This document shows, piece after piece, positions 26,322 to 35,652 of a stretch of DNA of 64,000 nucleotides. Within the stretch, counting starts at the first letter, position 1. Each line of letters begins with the position of its first letter. Position numbers and translations under genes: made by a program. The stretch lies in NCBI RefSeq assembly GCF_009301415.1, contig NZ_CP045074.1, positions 1 to 64,000 of the forward strand, read 5' to 3'. The notes under the pieces are model-generated. The model saw only the letters and a list, made by a program, of their open reading frames with translations, had not been told where the DNA came from and did no database searches. The stretch comes from Paracoccus kondratievae (GTDB lineage: Bacteria; Pseudomonadota; Alphaproteobacteria; Rhodobacterales; Rhodobacteraceae).

Positions 26322-26512
26322 ATCGACCTTTCCGCGAAAATCCGGTGAAAGCGACAGTTTCTTAACGGTTTTCTGGCAACTTAGGGGCTTATGGGCCTGA
26401 TTAACGGTCGCGTTGGGGATCGCCAGCTTGATGTGCTACAGTTTGTCGCAACAGGGAAATAGCCGGGGCAAGGCGCGAAACAGCACCAGCCGGCGCAGCC
26501 ACGGGAAATGCC

Positions 26513-27493
26513 ATGCAGATGTCATGGATTCGCGGAGCCATCGCATCAATGCTGCTGGGGGGCGAGGCCGAGCCCGTTCAGGCGGCGCCCGATCCCCAGA
26601 TGCCGCTGGAAAACTTTGTCAGCCGTCTGGAACAGGATCGCGCCTCCAGTCCCGACGGGCTTTACTGGTGGCGTCTGGGCGAAAGGGTCGACCTGGGCAG
26701 CCTTGGCATTCTGGGCAGTGCGGTCGCGGCCCGCCGCACCCTTGGTGAGGCGTTGCGCAGCTTTGCCCGGGGCTTTCCCTTGCTGCAATCAAACAGTGAC
26801 GTCTCGTTCGAGGTGAACGGGGATGAGGCGCAGATCTGCTACCGTGTTCTTGATCCGCGTATCTGGCCGCGCCGCGGCGACAGTGAACTGACGCTTGGTC
26901 TGATCCGCGGCATCTGCGACCGCTATGGCGTCCCCCGCGAGGCGATCCGGGATCTATGCTTTGAACATGCGCCGGACCGCGATCCACGTACGCTTGCCCG
27001 CTATCTGGGCCGAACCCCCCGCTTTGGCGAGGATGAGAACCGGATCATCTTTTCGGCCCGTGTGCTGGGCAACGTGCCGCGCTTTCCGCCCCAGGAAGAC
27101 GCAGCAGTGATGGCCCGCCACATGGAGGGGGCCTTGCTGGATCTGCGCCGCCAGACCCCGGTTGTGCAAAGGGTGCATCAGCTGATCCTTGGCCGGATGG
27201 ATCGCGGTATGGTCAATCAGCGACAGGTCGCTGCCGAACTGGGCATGTCCGAGCGTTCGCTGCGGCGGGCGCTGGCGGCCGAGGGGCAGCCGTTCCACCA
27301 GATCCTTGAAGAATGCCGCCGCATCCATGGCTTTGCATTGGTGGTGCGCAGTGAGCGGCTGTTTGGCGAGATCGCCTTGCAGCTTGGCTATTCTGATCAG
27401 ACCGCCTTTTCACGGGCATTTTCGCGCTGGTATGGCGTCTCGCCGCGTGAGATCAGAAAGATGGGGGCCGAGGAAACCAGCGTGATCCGCTGA
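26513..27493 (+). CDS. qhpR: AraC family regulator QhpR
   Basis: A 326-residue AraC-type activator. The N-terminal three quarters match the arabinose-binding-like regulatory domain found in OruR-type proteins (GSAVAARRTLGEALRSFARGF, later RDPRTLARYLG). The C-terminal 100 residues contain the two helix-turn-helix units (VAAELGMSERSLRRALAAEG; EIALQLGYSDQTAFSRAF). An AraC regulator beside the qhp genes is the known QhpR, needed for amine induction of QHNDH. ATG 26513 has only GGGAAA before it. The stop lies inside the 3' end of qhpF on the other strand. Confidence 0.88.
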   Translation: MQMSWIRGAIASMLLGGEAEPVQAAPDPQMPLENFVSRLEQDRASSPDGLYWWRLGERVDLGSLGILGSAVAARRTLGEALRSFARGFPLLQSNSDVSFEVNGDEAQICYRVLDPRIWPRRGDSELTLGLIRGICDRYGVPREAIRDLCFEHAPDRDPRTLARYLGRTPRFGEDENRIIFSARVLGNVPRFPPQEDAAVMARHMEGALLDLRRQTPVVQRVHQLILGRMDRGMVNQRQVAAELGMSERSLRRALAAEGQPFHQILEECRRIHGFALVVRSERLFGEIALQLGYSDQTAFSRAFSRWYGVSPREIRKMGAEETSVIR

Positions 27494-29118
27494 TCGAACT
27501 CTCCCTCGCGCGCTGGTCCGCTATGGGCGATAAAGATGCGCGTGGTTTTGTTATGCCGCGCCTCGATCGCGGCAAGGATACGCCTGCAGGCAGCATCGTC
27601 GATCTCGGAAAAAGCTTCGTCAAAGATCAGGATATCGGCCGGCCGCAAAAGGGCGCGGGCGATGGCGATGCGCTGGCGCAACCCGCCCGAAAGATCGGCC
27701 CCGGTTTCGGCAATCGGGGTGGCCAGCCCCAGCCTTTCCTGTGCCCAGCTGGTCAGATCCGCATCTGCCAGCGCCCGCCACAGCGCCTGATCGTCGGCAT
27801 CCGGCACGGCAAGGCGCAGGTTCTGCGCCAGTGTGCCGCGTAAAATCGCCGGACGCTGCGCCAGATGGGTGATGCGGGCGCAAAGGGCTCCGGGGCGCAG
27901 ATGGCTGACCGTAGCCCCTGAAAGAAGGGCATAGCCCTCGGCCAGCGGTGCGTCGCGGGTCAGCGTGGCCATGAGGCGAGATTTACCGATGCCTGATGGA
28001 CCGTCCAGCAGCACGCGCTGACCGGGCAGGATTTCGGCGGTTACCGGATAATGGGCCGCGCCTTCGGCACGGGCATCGCGCAAGGTGATGGTCAGGGGCC
28101 CCGGTGGTGGTGCGGCACCCGTGTCGGGGCGGGCAGAGCTGATCACCGCACTCAACCGGTCGGCTGCGACCCTTGCGCGGGCTTGCGCGTGATAAAGGCC
28201 CAGCAGGTTGCGTAGCGGCCCCGACATCATCCCGGCATAGGCGAGAAACGCGACCAGAGTGCCGATCTGCCAGTTGCCGCGCACCACCTGCCAGCCACCG
28301 GCCAGCAGGATCGTACCGCGCAAAAGCGCGGTGATGGTCTGGCTGACGGCACCCACGGTTTCGGACCACAGACGCTGGCGGGTCAGCGCGGCGATCTGTT
28401 CCTGCTGCGCCATGCCAAAGCTCTTTTCACGCTGATCCAGCGCATTGAGGCCGCGCAGCGTCGCCCGTGCCGCCAGCGTCTCGGCCATCTGTGTGGAGAG
28501 TGCGCCGCGCTGGTTGCGCACCATCTCGGCCAATGTGCGGGTCCGGGGGCGGGCGCGGGACAGAAACCACAGCTCGAATGGTGCGGCGAGCAGCGGCAGC
28601 ATCGCCATGCGCCAATCCAGCGCGATCATCAGGCCCAGCCCCCCGGCCAGACGGAACAGCGCCCCGACAGCGACCAATCCGGTGTCAAAGGCAAAGCTTT
28701 GAATTTCTGCGCAATCTCCGTCCAGCCGCGCCATCGCCTCGCCCAAGGGCAACTCGGCACGGGCGGGATCGCGGGCAAGGGCTGCCGAGAACATGCGCCC
28801 GCGCAGGTGGGCCAGCATATGGGCCGAGGCACGCAGATGCAGCATGGAATTTGCTATCCCAAAGCCCACCGCACCCAGACCCAGCGCAAAGGAAAGACCG
28901 GCCCAGAAAATCAGTGCCTGCATGTCCCGGGCCATGATTCCGGCGTCGATCACCTGCCGGGTCAGCATCGGCATTGCCAGCCCAAGGGCGGCCGCCAGCA
29001 GTGATGCCAACAGCACGACCATCCCCAAGGGCAGCGCCCGCGCCATGACGGGGGCGAGCCAGCCAGCCGCCTCGGCGCCAAAGATCATCCGGGCAAGGCG
29101 GGCGGCAAGCCTATCCAT
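27397..29118 (-). CDS. qhpF: ABC exporter QhpF of quinohemoprotein amine dehydrogenase maturation
   Basis: A 573-residue half-transporter with fused membrane and ATPase domains. Five or six hydrophobic segments occupy about residues 20-290. The nucleotide-binding domain has Walker A GPSGIGKSR (about 370-378), signature LSGGLRQRIAIARALL, Walker B ILIFDEAFSEID and a switch His in IFIAHSGP. In known qhp operons this transporter is thought to move the modified gamma subunit to the periplasm. ATG 29118 overlaps the end of qhpE by eight bases. The last 97 bases overlap the 3' end of convergent qhpR, so the final residues after RITLVSS are a tail of doubtful importance. Confidence 0.88.
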   Translation of the reverse strand: MDRLAARLARMIFGAEAAGWLAPVMARALPLGMVVLLASLLAAALGLAMPMLTRQVIDAGIMARDMQALIFWAGLSFALGLGAVGFGIANSMLHLRASAHMLAHLRGRMFSAALARDPARAELPLGEAMARLDGDCAEIQSFAFDTGLVAVGALFRLAGGLGLMIALDWRMAMLPLLAAPFELWFLSRARPRTRTLAEMVRNQRGALSTQMAETLAARATLRGLNALDQREKSFGMAQQEQIAALTRQRLWSETVGAVSQTITALLRGTILLAGGWQVVRGNWQIGTLVAFLAYAGMMSGPLRNLLGLYHAQARARVAADRLSAVISSARPDTGAAPPPGPLTITLRDARAEGAAHYPVTAEILPGQRVLLDGPSGIGKSRLMATLTRDAPLAEGYALLSGATVSHLRPGALCARITHLAQRPAILRGTLAQNLRLAVPDADDQALWRALADADLTSWAQERLGLATPIAETGADLSGGLRQRIAIARALLRPADILIFDEAFSEIDDAACRRILAAIEARHNKTTRIFIAHSGPAREGEFDQRITLVSSAPIFLISRGETPYQRENAREKAV

Positions 29119-29779
29119 GATTACGTCTTTGCTCTGGACCGTGATGGATGGCGCGTGCGGCCAGCGCGGCGGTGGCCTTTGCCCCGTCCAGCCGTCCGGT
29201 TTCGGCCATGATTGCCGCCAGATGCCCCGCGACGCGGGCCGCGCCAAGGCTTGCGCCACCCATGCCGGGCGGGGCGTGTTCAGGTGAATTGCACCATGCG
29301 CCGAACAGTGCAGGCCCCAGTTGCGACAGATCCCTCCATTCGCAGCGCGCGTCCCCGGTTGCGGCAATGACCCCCGGATAGGCGGCGGGATAACATGGTG
29401 CGCCCCGGGCCGGGTAGGCAGCGACAAGGACCCCGCCCGAGGTGACCAGTGCCTCGCAGGCCAGACGCAGCGGGGTGCGGTCGGCGGCAAGGCCCAGGCT
29501 CATGCAGATCACCTCGGGGCGGGCGTCGCCCATGGCGGCAAACCAGCGCAGTGCTGCGGCGACGCGGAATGCGCTGGTCACGGGGCGGTCGTCGAAGACC
29601 TGTGCATGAATAATCGCCGTGCCCGGACAGGCGCGGCGGATCATTGCGGCGACGGCGGTGCCGTGGCCCAGCCGGTCAGGCCGGGCCGCGATGGCCGAGC
29701 CGTCAGCCATAAAGGCGCGGGCATCACCCAGGCGATCTTTGGGGCCGGGGCCGCTGTCGATCACCCCCACCCGCAGCAT
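29111..29779 (-). CDS. qhpE: Subtilisin-like serine protease QhpE
   Basis: A 222-residue protease without a signal peptide. The subtilase triad is present as Asp8 in GVIDSG, His39 in RLGHGTAVA and Ser177 in GGASLGA. The enzyme is small for a subtilase and lacks a prodomain. In the qhp system QhpE removes the 28-residue leader of the QhpC gamma subunit after its thioether bonds have formed. It starts two bases after the qhpB stop and overlaps qhpF. The longer open frame to 29926 lies within qhpB and is not supported. Confidence 0.9.
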   Translation of the reverse strand: MLRVGVIDSGPGPKDRLGDARAFMADGSAIAARPDRLGHGTAVAAMIRRACPGTAIIHAQVFDDRPVTSAFRVAAALRWFAAMGDARPEVICMSLGLAADRTPLRLACEALVTSGGVLVAAYPARGAPCYPAAYPGVIAATGDARCEWRDLSQLGPALFGAWCNSPEHAPPGMGGASLGAARVAGHLAAIMAETGRLDGAKATAALAARAIHHGPEQRRNHG

Positions 29780-29780
29780 T

Positions 29781-30857
29781 TCAGTCGTCCCGCGTGAAAA
29801 GCCGCACCGAGGCCAGCGACATCGAGGCATTGCCGGGCAGGTCGATCTGGCCCTTTTTCTCCAGCGTGTCGGCGTCATAGGCCGCCAGATCGCCAAGCGC
29901 GCCGCCAAGCCAGACCGTCTTGCCATCGGTCGAGACGTTCACCGAGTAATAGCTGTGCGGCAGGGCTACCCGCCGTAGCGAGACGTTCTTTTCCAGATCA
30001 AAGCTTTCAAGGACGTTATAGGTGCCAAAGGCGCGGTTCCTGGCCGGATTCACAGCGGTCGAGAAATAGAACACGTCCATGATACGCACCTCGCGCATCG
30101 CCATCTCACCGGTTTCAAGGTCCATGGTCAAAAGGCCGGTGCGATAGGCGCTGGGGTCGGAGGGGTCGATATCCTTGCGCGCGGTGTAGAAAGGCGTCGC
30201 CATCACGCCCGAGCTTTCATGCTGGTTCCAGACGGCAAGCACGTCGGGCTGGGTATAGCTTTCCGGCTCCCACCCCTGGATCGGCAGGCTTTCGACAAGC
30301 TTTCCGGCCTCGGGGTCCATGACATGCATGTCGCGGCCAAGACCGTACAGTTTTGAACCGTCGCGGGCCCAGGCCAGCATGGTGATCTGGCGCGGGGCCT
30401 CAAAAGCCTTGCGCCGCTCCAGCGTTTCCGCATCATATAGCGCGACGCGGGTAGGCTGGACCTCGAAATGTGTCAGCTCTAGCCGGACCGGGCTTTCGTA
30501 AATGGCAAGCGTACTTCCGTCAGGGGAAAGCGCCGCACCAAAAAGGCTTTTCACCCGCTCTTCCGGCGTTGACAGGTCGATGCGGCCCAATGTTTCACCG
30601 GTCGTCAGGTCGATCTTGACCAGACTTTCAGACTTGTTGATCGTCGCATAGGCGATCCGACCGCCCGGCGCGACCATTGGCACCATGGGTGTCGGGCCGG
30701 CGTCCTTGATGGTGATGACCTTTTCCACCGCCATCTTTTCGGTATCGACCACGACCAGCTTGTCGGGTCGCGCCGGGGCCAGGATATAGTCATGCGCCAG
30801 GGCCGGCCAGGACATAAGCGCGGCGGCAGAGGCAAGAGACAGCAGCGTTTTGCGCAT
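29781..30857 (-). CDS. qhpB: Quinohemoprotein amine dehydrogenase beta subunit QhpB
   Basis: A 358-residue periplasmic protein with a Sec signal peptide ([21 protein letters not shown], cleavage about residue 21). It then has a YVTN/WD-like beta-propeller, seen as repeated blades such as KLVVVDTEKM, YDAETLERRKAFEAP and AAYDADTLEKKGQI. This is the beta subunit of QHNDH, the propeller that helps to enclose the CTQ-bearing gamma subunit. ATG 30857 overlaps the qhpC stop by one base (TGATG). Length and context agree with the family. Confidence 0.93.
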   Translation of the reverse strand: MRKTLLSLASAAALMSWPALAHDYILAPARPDKLVVVDTEKMAVEKVITIKDAGPTPMVPMVAPGGRIAYATINKSESLVKIDLTTGETLGRIDLSTPEERVKSLFGAALSPDGSTLAIYESPVRLELTHFEVQPTRVALYDAETLERRKAFEAPRQITMLAWARDGSKLYGLGRDMHVMDPEAGKLVESLPIQGWEPESYTQPDVLAVWNQHESSGVMATPFYTARKDIDPSDPSAYRTGLLTMDLETGEMAMREVRIMDVFYFSTAVNPARNRAFGTYNVLESFDLEKNVSLRRVALPHSYYSVNVSTDGKTVWLGGALGDLAAYDADTLEKKGQIDLPGNASMSLASVRLFTRDD

Positions 30858-31189
30858 CACGACGAACCTTTCGTTTCCGGGAACACCGATTGCAGCTTGC
30901 GCCAGTCCTGCATCACGTCATCGGCGCCCGCGCTCCAGTTCGGATAGGTGTTCAGCGTGTCGGCAACCTGTGCGGGCCACCAGCAGGGGTCGGCGCAGCC
31001 GTAAAGGTCGGCCTCCATCGGCTGGCAAAGGTTCGAGACCGCGCCAAAGGCGTCGATCTCCCATCCCGGGTCGAATGAGGTGGTACAGCCGACAAGCGAG
31101 TTCATCGCCACAACCTCCTCTTCGCGGCCTTCGGCCTCGGCTTCGACAAAGGCTTTCGCCTTGGCGTTGGCAGGTGTCAGATGTTTCAT
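30857..31189 (-). CDS. qhpC: Quinohemoprotein amine dehydrogenase gamma subunit precursor QhpC
   Basis: A 110-residue precursor: 28 leader residues ending EEEVVA, then an 82-residue mature chain. Counting from Met29, every residue of the known cross-links falls in place: Cys7-Glu16, Cys27-Asp33 and Cys41-Asp49 thioethers, and Cys37-Trp43 for the cysteine tryptophylquinone cofactor (in [10 protein letters not shown], the second Trp). QhpD makes the thioethers, QhpG hydroxylates the Trp, QhpE cuts the leader and QhpF exports it. It overlaps qhpD by four bases and qhpB by one. Confidence 0.97.
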   Translation of the reverse strand: MKHLTPANAKAKAFVEAEAEGREEEVVAMNSLVGCTTSFDPGWEIDAFGAVSNLCQPMEADLYGCADPCWWPAQVADTLNTYPNWSAGADDVMQDWRKLQSVFPETKGSS

Positions 31190-32643
31190 TGAAGAACCTC
31201 CCTTGCTGGGCCGGACCGGGTGATCCGGGGCTCTAGCTGGCTGCGAAAGAATGACGGGTTGGCCTGCATGATGCGGACATAGGATTCGATGCCGAAATCG
31301 ACCCAGTCCCGCATCAGGTCGCAATAGTGCCAGACCGGGGCAAATGGATCGCCCTGGCGGGCATAGCTTTCATGGTAGCACCCGCCCGCGCAGATCGAGC
31401 GGATGCGGCAGGTCTTGCAGCCATAGGCGCTGCGATCCTGCGCGGTCTCGATGAACTGGCCCAGCCGGGGGATGTCGATGCCGGTTTCCACATTGCCGTA
31501 GGTCGGCTGGTTTGAACCGACGAAGCGATGGCAAAGATGCAGCTCTCCGTCCTTGTCCACGGCAAGCATGCCAAGCCCTGCCCCGCAGGGTACGGCCTTT
31601 TTTGTGCCCTGCGCGATATCGGTCAGCAGCTGATGCATGTTGGAAAAGCCGATATTCTCGCCCTTGCAGGCGGCCTCGACATAGCGGCGGCCAAGAGTTT
31701 TCATATCCTCGAAAGCACGTTTCAGCGCCTCGGCATCAAGGTTGAAGACCGCGATCGGTCCAGATGTTGCAGGGCCAAAGCCGACCTCGTGAAAGCCCAG
31801 ATCGTTCTTCAGATGGTCATGGATGCCGGTCACATCGGTGACGCCCCGGGTCAGCGTCACCCGCACCCCCACCGGACGCGAGCGATAGCGTGACAAAAGC
31901 ATACGCACATTGCGTGCCACCAGGTCATAGGTGCCCTTGCCACCCACCGTCTTGCGGTTGGCGTCATGCAGGGCCTTGGGGCCGTCCATGCTGACCGTCA
32001 GGGCAAAGCGGTGGGCGTCGAACCAGTCGACCAGTTCGGGCGTCAGCAGGGTGGCATTGGTGGTCAGCGAGAAATCGACCGTCTTGCCAAGCTTGGCCGC
32101 GCGAGGTTCGGCATAGGCGACCACTTCGCGGATCAGCGGCATGTTTGACAAAGGCTCGCCGCCGAAAAACACCACATTCACCCGGTCACGGGCATGGGCC
32201 TGTTTCAGCAACAGTTCGAAACTGGCCCTTGCCGTCTCAAAGCCCATTTTCTGGCCCTTGGCCGGGGTGGTCAGATCCTCTTTGTAGCAATATGTGCAGG
32301 CAAGGTTGCAGCCGGTGTTGACGTTCAGGATGATGGTCGAAAGTGGAATTTCTTCGACCTTCACCACCGGCCGCGGGGTCTCGGCTGCGTCGGCATCGCG
32401 CAGGATATCCAGCGCGAGAAAGCTTTGCAGGCATTCCGACAGGGTTTCGGGGTCGTGATGCGGGCCAAGCTCGGCCCGCATCAGTTCGGCATCGACAGCG
32501 CGCGCGCGGCGGAACAGGTCATAGACATCGCGCGCCACGGCATCGAGTTCGAACAGGCTGGTCGTCGGCACATGCATCAGCATGGCATGGCCATCGACAT
32601 CGACCCGATGGGCGTTGTGAGTGATGAGGGTCAGCGCTCCCAT
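31186..32643 (-). CDS. qhpD: Radical SAM thioether-forming enzyme QhpD
   Basis: A 485-residue radical SAM/SPASM protein. The SAM cluster motif is CNLACTYC (Cys112, 116, 119). The C-terminal third has the cysteine-rich SPASM region ([31 protein letters not shown]). An N-terminal stretch of about 95 residues may bind the QhpC leader. It installs the three Cys-to-Asp/Glu thioether bonds in QhpC in the cytoplasm. ATG 32643 follows the qhpA stop by four bases; the ribosome site is weak, so coupling to qhpA is likely. Confidence 0.95.
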   Translation of the reverse strand: MGALTLITHNAHRVDVDGHAMLMHVPTTSLFELDAVARDVYDLFRRARAVDAELMRAELGPHHDPETLSECLQSFLALDILRDADAAETPRPVVKVEEIPLSTIILNVNTGCNLACTYCYKEDLTTPAKGQKMGFETARASFELLLKQAHARDRVNVVFFGGEPLSNMPLIREVVAYAEPRAAKLGKTVDFSLTTNATLLTPELVDWFDAHRFALTVSMDGPKALHDANRKTVGGKGTYDLVARNVRMLLSRYRSRPVGVRVTLTRGVTDVTGIHDHLKNDLGFHEVGFGPATSGPIAVFNLDAEALKRAFEDMKTLGRRYVEAACKGENIGFSNMHQLLTDIAQGTKKAVPCGAGLGMLAVDKDGELHLCHRFVGSNQPTYGNVETGIDIPRLGQFIETAQDRSAYGCKTCRIRSICAGGCYHESYARQGDPFAPVWHYCDLMRDWVDFGIESYVRIMQANPSFFRSQLEPRITRSGPAREVLQ

Positions 32644-32647
32644 GGCG

Positions 32648-34186
32648 TCACCGGATCGGAGCGTCAACGAAACGCTGGACCGTGGCGTAGAGATGCGCCT
32701 CGGCGCTTAGCGGGCCGGTTTCGGTTTCGACAGTGGCGATGACCTTGAGGTTGCCGGCGTTGTTGGTCTGCATCGGCCGCTCGGGGTTCGGGCCGGCATC
32801 GGCCGGTGTGAACAGGCCGGTATCGCTGATCGAGCCAGCGAATTTCGCGTCCTGCATCTTTTCGGCCTCGGCATCGAAATCGACGGTCGCCCAACTGGCC
32901 GGGAAGGCACCCAGGGGGATGTCATCCCCGGTGTCAGGCTGACCATCGGGGCCGTTCAGCCAGCCCAAGGCCTCGAATTGTGCGGGAACCTTGGGGATTG
33001 GGCCGCCATTGCCGCCGATACGGGCGATGGTCGTCTCGGGCGTGATCGAGATGCGGTCGGGCCGGTCATAGGCGACCAGATCCACCTTTTGCTCGCCCAG
33101 CTTGATGCTGATGGGGCCGGGTGCGCCGCTTGCGGTCAGCTTCAGCACCGCGACGCCATCCGCCGCACTTTCGACGCTGCCGGTCACGCCTTCGGGCAGG
33201 GTCAGCGCCTCGCCAAGTCCCGTGCCCGCGACGCGGACCAGCGTTTCTTCACCGATCTTCAGCCGTGCGGGTGCTGCCGCCAGAACCAGCGGCGAGGCGT
33301 CGGCCCTGACCGCCTCCAGCCGCCCGCCGATCACGTCACTGTCGGCATGATACCAGCGACCCGAGAAATGTCCGTTCTCGAAGGCAAGGACCTGACGGAT
33401 GGCGGTTTTGCCATCGCTCAGCGTGGCACGCCATTCGCCAGCGCCAAGGATGCGACCGGTGCCGGTAAAGCTTTGGCTGCTATCGGCAAAGTCGAGGGTC
33501 ATGGTTACCTCGTAATCCTCGCCTGCCTTTTTCAGCACCAGCCGTCCGGTATAGTCGCCGCGCCCCGGCTGCCGTCCGGCAAGCACATAATCGCCCGAGG
33601 CATCTCCGGTGAACGGGGCAGGAGCCTTGCCCAGCGGATAATGCTCGGCAAGGAAAGGGATGATCTCGGCCTGTGCGATGCCCCACCAGTCGCGGTCGCG
33701 CGCCAACGCCTGATATTCCAGCGTCGGGAACTGGCCGAGGTGGAAGTTGACGAGATGCTTCCAGTCCTCGGGCGTGCGGCGTTGCAGGGCGACCCGGGCA
33801 TAGGAATGGCAGCGCCCGCAGGTCTGGGTCATCTGCGTATCCGGGCCTTCGTCCCAGGCCACCGGCTCACGCTCAAGGATATAGCGGCGCTCAGCGGTTT
33901 CGGTCAGCGACAGGCCGCGCGTGTCCGACAGGTGGCGCACGATCGCCGTGCGCTCTTCCGGGGTCAGCGCGACACCGTGATTGCGCATCATGCGGGTCAC
34001 GGTCATGTCCCAGCCCTCGGGCGTCTTGCGGGCGGCGTCGATGCGTTCCCAGCGGCCGTCCTCATTCTGGACATGGCAGGCGGCGCAAGCGTTCTGCATC
34101 ACCTCCTCACCCGTGACCGCAAGGGCGGGTGCGGCGGCAAACATAGCTGCGCAAGAGAGCAACGCGCTGCGGGTCGATGGCTTCAT
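32648..34186 (-). CDS. qhpA: Quinohemoprotein amine dehydrogenase alpha subunit QhpA (diheme)
   Basis: A 512-residue periplasmic subunit. A signal peptide (MKPSTRSALLSCAAMFAAAPALA) is followed by two c-type heme sites, CAACH (34-38) and CGRCH (123-127), and then beta-rich domains. It passes electrons from CTQ in QhpC to external acceptors such as cytochrome c or azurin. ATG 34186 has GAGGAAA upstream. It heads the leftward qhpA-D-C-B-E-F operon; the paired motif 34264-34327 lies just upstream. Confidence 0.95.
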   Translation of the reverse strand: MKPSTRSALLSCAAMFAAAPALAVTGEEVMQNACAACHVQNEDGRWERIDAARKTPEGWDMTVTRMMRNHGVALTPEERTAIVRHLSDTRGLSLTETAERRYILEREPVAWDEGPDTQMTQTCGRCHSYARVALQRRTPEDWKHLVNFHLGQFPTLEYQALARDRDWWGIAQAEIIPFLAEHYPLGKAPAPFTGDASGDYVLAGRQPGRGDYTGRLVLKKAGEDYEVTMTLDFADSSQSFTGTGRILGAGEWRATLSDGKTAIRQVLAFENGHFSGRWYHADSDVIGGRLEAVRADASPLVLAAAPARLKIGEETLVRVAGTGLGEALTLPEGVTGSVESAADGVAVLKLTASGAPGPISIKLGEQKVDLVAYDRPDRISITPETTIARIGGNGGPIPKVPAQFEALGWLNGPDGQPDTGDDIPLGAFPASWATVDFDAEAEKMQDAKFAGSISDTGLFTPADAGPNPERPMQTNNAGNLKVIATVETETGPLSAEAHLYATVQRFVDAPIR

Positions 34187-34263
34187 CTGGCGGTTTCCTC
34201 TGGCTGGCCGGGCGGGGCCCGATTGCTTTGCCGTTGAGAAAAGCGCGAGGGCGGGCAGCATTC

Positions 34264-34327
34264 TTGTCATTCCCGGCCAAAGGCGCGGCGCATCGTCGCG
34301 GCGGGGGATTTTGGCCGCAAATGTCAG
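34264..34327. promoter_or_regulatory. Inverted pair of 17-bp motifs between qhpA and qhpG, probable QhpR operator
   Basis: TTGTCATTCCCGGCCAA (34264-34280, plus strand) faces CTGACATTTGCGGCCAA (34311-34327, minus strand) with centres 47 bases apart. The shared pattern with the pair upstream of the aldehyde dehydrogenase gene is TTGnCATnnCCGGCCAA. The pair stands 78 bases before the qhpA start and 59 bases before the qhpG start, so it could serve both directions. Confidence 0.68.
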
Positions 34328-34385
34328 GTATCGCTGCCCTGTACCGCCCCAGACTGCCCATTATCGCAGCGGCAAGGGGACAGGG

Positions 34386-35648
34386 ATGGTTTGCCGGACC
34401 GATCTGATCGTGCTGGGAGGTGGACCGGCGGGCGCTGTCTCGGCCTGGCTTGCGGCGCGGGACGGGCTAAGCGTCCTGCTGATCGACCCCGACCGCCAGA
34501 CCCCGCGCGTCGAGGGGCTAAGCCCGCGTCTGCACCACTGGCTTGCCACGCAGGGGTTGCTTGAGGGGTTTACGGCCATCCGCGGTCCGCTTCGCCGTCA
34601 GGTGGACTGGGCCGGGATCAGCGAGAGCAATTCTGAACATGTGGTGCTGCGCGGTGCGCTGGACGCGCATCTGCGCCGGATGGCCGTGACCGAGGGCGTG
34701 CGGCTGATCGTGGCCAGTGGTCGTCCCGCGCCGGGCGGGGTCGAGCTTTCGGACGGCACGCATATTGCCGCGCCCATGGTGATCGACGCCCGCGGCCGCA
34801 AGGCCCCCGCGGCGGGGACCAGCGGTCCGGCGACCATCGCGCTTAGCGGCTGGGTCAAGGCAAAGGCGGTGGCGCCGGGCGTTCGGCTGACTGCGGTCGC
34901 CCAAGGCTGGCTCTGGCGTGTGGCGCTGCCCGATGGTCGGATATGGGCCCAGGCACTGCTGGATGCGGTGGGTAAGGGCAGCCCTGCTGACCGGCTGCAC
35001 GGCATCATTTCCAAGGCCGAGCCGGTACTTGCCGCCGCCCCCCTGGGTCAGGTTCTGGCGCGCGAGGCTGCACTACGTCTGCCCGCCCCGCTTGCGGATA
35101 TGTCACTTCTGCGGGTCGGTGATGCTCTTGCCGCGATGGACCCGCTGTCAGGTCACGGCCAGTTCTGGGCGGTTTCAAGTGCGCTTGCCGTTGCCGCCGT
35201 ACGCCGGACCCTTGCCGCGCATCCCGGTTCCGGACAGCTTTGCCGTCGTTTCCTCGACAGCCGCGCCCGGGAAACGGCGCTGCATCAGGCCCGCATCGGC
35301 CGTGATTTTCTGCGCGCTGAGACCCGCTTTCAGGATGCACCCTTCTGGACTGCTCGTCGGGCTTTTCCCGACGACGAACCTGCCTCGGATGTTCCCCAAT
35401 GTCCCGCCATCATCAACGCCATCGTGGTCGAAAACGGTCTTCTTACGGAACGCGAGGTGCTGCGTACGGTGCGGGCGCCCTCTGGGATCGGCTGGTTTGG
35501 CTCTGTTCCCGCGCCCGAGGTCTGGCGACTCTGGCAGCAGGGCGGGGCCGAGGCGCTGGCTGCGCGCTGGGGCGTCGCCGCCCCGGCGCTTGCGCGGCGC
35601 CTGCTGGACGAAATCGCCCCGCATGACACCACCCGCGCCTCGGCCTGA
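34386..35648 (+). CDS. qhpG: FAD-dependent monooxygenase QhpG
   Basis: A 420-residue flavoprotein of the tryptophan-halogenase/PHBH-like class. The N-terminal FAD motif is LIVLGGGPAGAVSAWLA (residues 7-23), and VGDALAAMDPLSGHG in the middle is the second flavin motif. In the qhp system QhpG dihydroxylates the Trp of triply cross-linked QhpC on the way to CTQ. It diverges from qhpA. ATG 34386 has CAGGG directly upstream, so the ribosome site is poor; there is no better in-frame start. The frame open further upstream overlaps qhpA and is not used. Confidence 0.92.
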   Translation: MVCRTDLIVLGGGPAGAVSAWLAARDGLSVLLIDPDRQTPRVEGLSPRLHHWLATQGLLEGFTAIRGPLRRQVDWAGISESNSEHVVLRGALDAHLRRMAVTEGVRLIVASGRPAPGGVELSDGTHIAAPMVIDARGRKAPAAGTSGPATIALSGWVKAKAVAPGVRLTAVAQGWLWRVALPDGRIWAQALLDAVGKGSPADRLHGIISKAEPVLAAAPLGQVLAREAALRLPAPLADMSLLRVGDALAAMDPLSGHGQFWAVSSALAVAAVRRTLAAHPGSGQLCRRFLDSRARETALHQARIGRDFLRAETRFQDAPFWTARRAFPDDEPASDVPQCPAIINAIVVENGLLTEREVLRTVRAPSGIGWFGSVPAPEVWRLWQQGGAEALAARWGVAAPALARRLLDEIAPHDTTRASA

Positions 35649-35652
35649 AGGG

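Noticed and set aside
29780..29926. Longer N-terminus for qhpE reaching into qhpB
   Set aside because: The extra 49 residues are Arg-rich shadow of qhpB; the subtilase Asp motif starts right after ATG 29779, which follows the qhpB stop.
33981..34385. N-terminal extension of qhpG across the qhpA-qhpG region
   Set aside because: It would overlap qhpA and the paired motifs; the FAD-binding motif begins just after ATG 34386.
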